A stretch of DNA of 7,728 bases. It comes from Parvularculaceae bacterium UBA4496. Its GTDB lineage: Bacteria; Pseudomonadota; Alphaproteobacteria; Caulobacterales; Parvularculaceae. The stretch is taken from the NCBI GenBank assembly GCA_002388885.1, contig DGNI01000057.1, forward strand, positions 5,393-13,120, given 5' to 3'. Position 1 is the stretch's first letter. Each line of letters opens with the position of its first letter. A model generated the notes under the pieces. It was not told the origin of the DNA. It saw only the letters and a program-made list of their open reading frames with translations, and searched no databases. The position numbers and the translations under genes are program-made. Positions 6,597 to 7,728 of this stretch are shown here, one piece after another.

Positions 6597-7277
6597 CTAT
6601 TCCAGACTGACGCGCAACGCCGCGATCGCGAACACCGGCGTCACCGCCAGCATAAACAGGCTGAGCGCGCCCAAAATCAAGACCTCCGGCGAGATCAAAC
6701 CGCCGTCAGCGAGCGTGATCCTGGCGGCGGAAACGCCGAACACCAGCACCGGCGCGGCGAATGGCGCCGCGATGATGGTCGCAAGCAAACCGCCGGCGCG
6801 AAGCCCGCTCGCCAGCGCCGCCGTCAATAACGCGATGAATAAAAGCGCAGGCGCGCCCATCGCGAGGATGATCGCCATCGCAACGCCCTTGGCGAATGCA
6901 ATGCCGAGCATGGTCAGAAAAAACGGGGCGGCGATAATCATCGGCAAGGCCGCCGTCAGCGCCAGCGCGCCCGCTTTCGCAAGCCAGTAATTAAAGAGCC
7001 CGCCTTGCTCCGCCGCCATCGCGCGCAGCGATCCGTCGCGCATGTCACCTTCGAAGGCGTCCGCCGCCGCGAACTGGATCGCCAGCGCCGCGGCAAGCCA
7101 CACGGTCGCAGGCGCCGCTGATGCAAGTGCAGAAAGCTGCGGCCCGAATGCGATAGCCGTGAGCGCCGTGAACACGGCGAAAAAGAAAAGCGCGTAAAAC
7201 CATCCGCCGCCGGAACGGAATGCGATTTTGAGATCGCGCATTAGCACCGCGCGCGTCATTTGCATCCCCCCGCTCAT
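6597..7277 (-). CDS. ccmB: CcmB, membrane subunit of the CcmABCD complex
   Basis: CcmB is the integral membrane partner of the CcmA ATPase in the complex that drives release of heme-loaded CcmE. Its 226 residues match the usual length of about 220. An amphipathic start (MTRAVLMRDLKIAFRSGG) precedes six hydrophobic segments between about 26 and 222. The cytoplasmic loop has the family motif FEGDMRDGSL at 75-84, where it contacts the ATPase. PVLVFG at 176-181 is also typical. The chosen ATG overlaps the ccmA stop as ATGA and is preceded by TGGAG eight bases upstream. Met7 (ATG at 7259-7257), which follows a G-rich run, is an alternative start and would give a more usual N-terminus. The ccmC gene follows 12 bases downstream. 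Confidence 0.95.
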   Translation of the reverse strand: MSGGMQMTRAVLMRDLKIAFRSGGGWFYALFFFAVFTALTAIAFGPQLSALASAAPATVWLAAALAIQFAAADAFEGDMRDGSLRAMAAEQGGLFNYWLAKAGALALTAALPMIIAAPFFLTMLGIAFAKGVAMAIILAMGAPALLFIALLTAALASGLRAGGLLATIIAAPFAAPVLVFGVSAARITLADGGLISPEVLILGALSLFMLAVTPVFAIAALRVSLE

Positions 7278-7728
7278 CTTCCAAGCTCCACGCGCTGATA
7301 GCCGGGCCCGAGATCATCGTGGGTGGCGATGATGGCGACGCCGCCGCGTGAACGATGCCGCGCCGTCAGATCACGGATGATCTCGACGCCATCGCGGTCG
7401 ACGGCGGCTGTCGGCTCATCCAGCAGCCACACAGGACGGTCGGCGAGAACAGCGCGGGCGAGATCGATGCGCCTGCGCTGCCCTGCCGATAAACGCCCGG
7501 CGCGCAGTTTTGCGAACCCCTCCGCATCAACCGCAGCGGTTGCTTCATCAACCAGCGCACGCGAGGCGCCATATGTCTGCGCCCAAAAGATGAGGTTTTC
7601 TTCCGCCGTCAGCGACGGCTTGACGCTCGCTTCATGACCCAGAAAGAACACAGAATTTTCAAACGGCGCATCCGCCTCCTCTTCGACGCGGCGCCAGCGC
7701 AGCGCGCCTTCAACGGGCCGGATCAACC
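7274..7728 (-). CDS. ccmA: CcmA, ATPase of heme exporter (5' end outside window)
   Basis: The C-terminal 150 or so residues of the cytochrome c maturation ABC ATPase, which binds CcmB at the cytoplasmic face. The Walker A region and the true start lie beyond the right edge; the visible frame is open to the window end, and the TTG at 7726-7724 is only an internal codon. Counting from that codon, the visible parts are: GHEASVKPSLTAEENL at 30-45, typical of CcmA; the signature LSAGQRRR at 79-86; Walker B plus catalytic Glu in VWLLDEP at 99-105; the D-loop AAVD; and the H-loop His in ATHDD at 134-138. The stop overlaps the ccmB start by four bases (ATGA). The Q-loop position holds Glu32 rather than the Gln usual in ABC ATPases. 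Confidence 0.95.
   Translation of the reverse strand, partial: LIRPVEGALRWRRVEEEADAPFENSVFFLGHEASVKPSLTAEENLIFWAQTYGASRALVDEATAAVDAEGFAKLRAGRLSAGQRRRIDLARAVLADRPVWLLDEPTAAVDRDGVEIIRDLTARHRSRGGVAIIATHDDLGPGYQRVELGR

Noticed and set aside
7724..7726. TTG as the start codon of ccmA
   Set aside because: It would remove Walker A and the N-terminal third of the ATPase. The frame is open to the window edge, so the real start lies outside.

Overview
The window is a stretch of ordinary alphaproteobacterial chromosome, GC-rich (around 60 % by eye) and densely coded. Two signs point to Alphaproteobacteria. The ribonuclease E carries a long acidic insertion inside its S1 domain and ends in a Gly-Trp-Trp peptide, as in Caulobacter and relatives. 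The gene order rne - M48 metalloprotease - DsbA-family protein is one I recall from that class. The Caulobacterales/Parvularculales side looks plausible, but this is inference from style and not from a marker gene. I see no insertion sequence, phage gene, CRISPR array, tRNA or rRNA.

Layout. Positions 1-338 are a gene-free leader with a small inverted repeat at its left edge. Three plus-strand genes follow: rne (339-3152), a BepA-like periplasmic M48 metalloprotease with TPR repeats (3294-4772), and a periplasmic DsbA-fold thiol oxidoreductase with an ScsC/Com1-like N-terminal helical region (4831-5697). On the minus strand, reading inward from the right edge, is the cytochrome c maturation cluster ccmA (5' end outside the window), ccmB, ccmC and ccmD. 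The 45-residue ccmD is a small gene that is easy to miss. It directly abuts ccmC, and its stop codon interlocks with that of the DsbA-like gene in a shared TTAA.

How the genes fit together. RNase E is the scaffold and endonuclease of the RNA degradosome and stands apart functionally from the rest. The M48 protein and the DsbA-like protein are both predicted to act in the envelope. E. coli BepA assists outer-membrane protein assembly, including disulfide rearrangement of LptD, so this pairing may be meaningful. CcmABCD is the membrane module that loads heme onto the chaperone CcmE: CcmA is the ATPase, CcmB a channel-like membrane partner, CcmC carries the heme-handling WWD domain, and CcmD is a small stabilising membrane protein. 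The chromosomally separate partners (CcmE, F, G, H) are not in view.

Nothing here is clearly a new system. The features most worth a second look are the very long acidic, His/Asp-rich insertion in RNase E, the interlocked convergent stop codons, and the protease/oxidoreductase pair.
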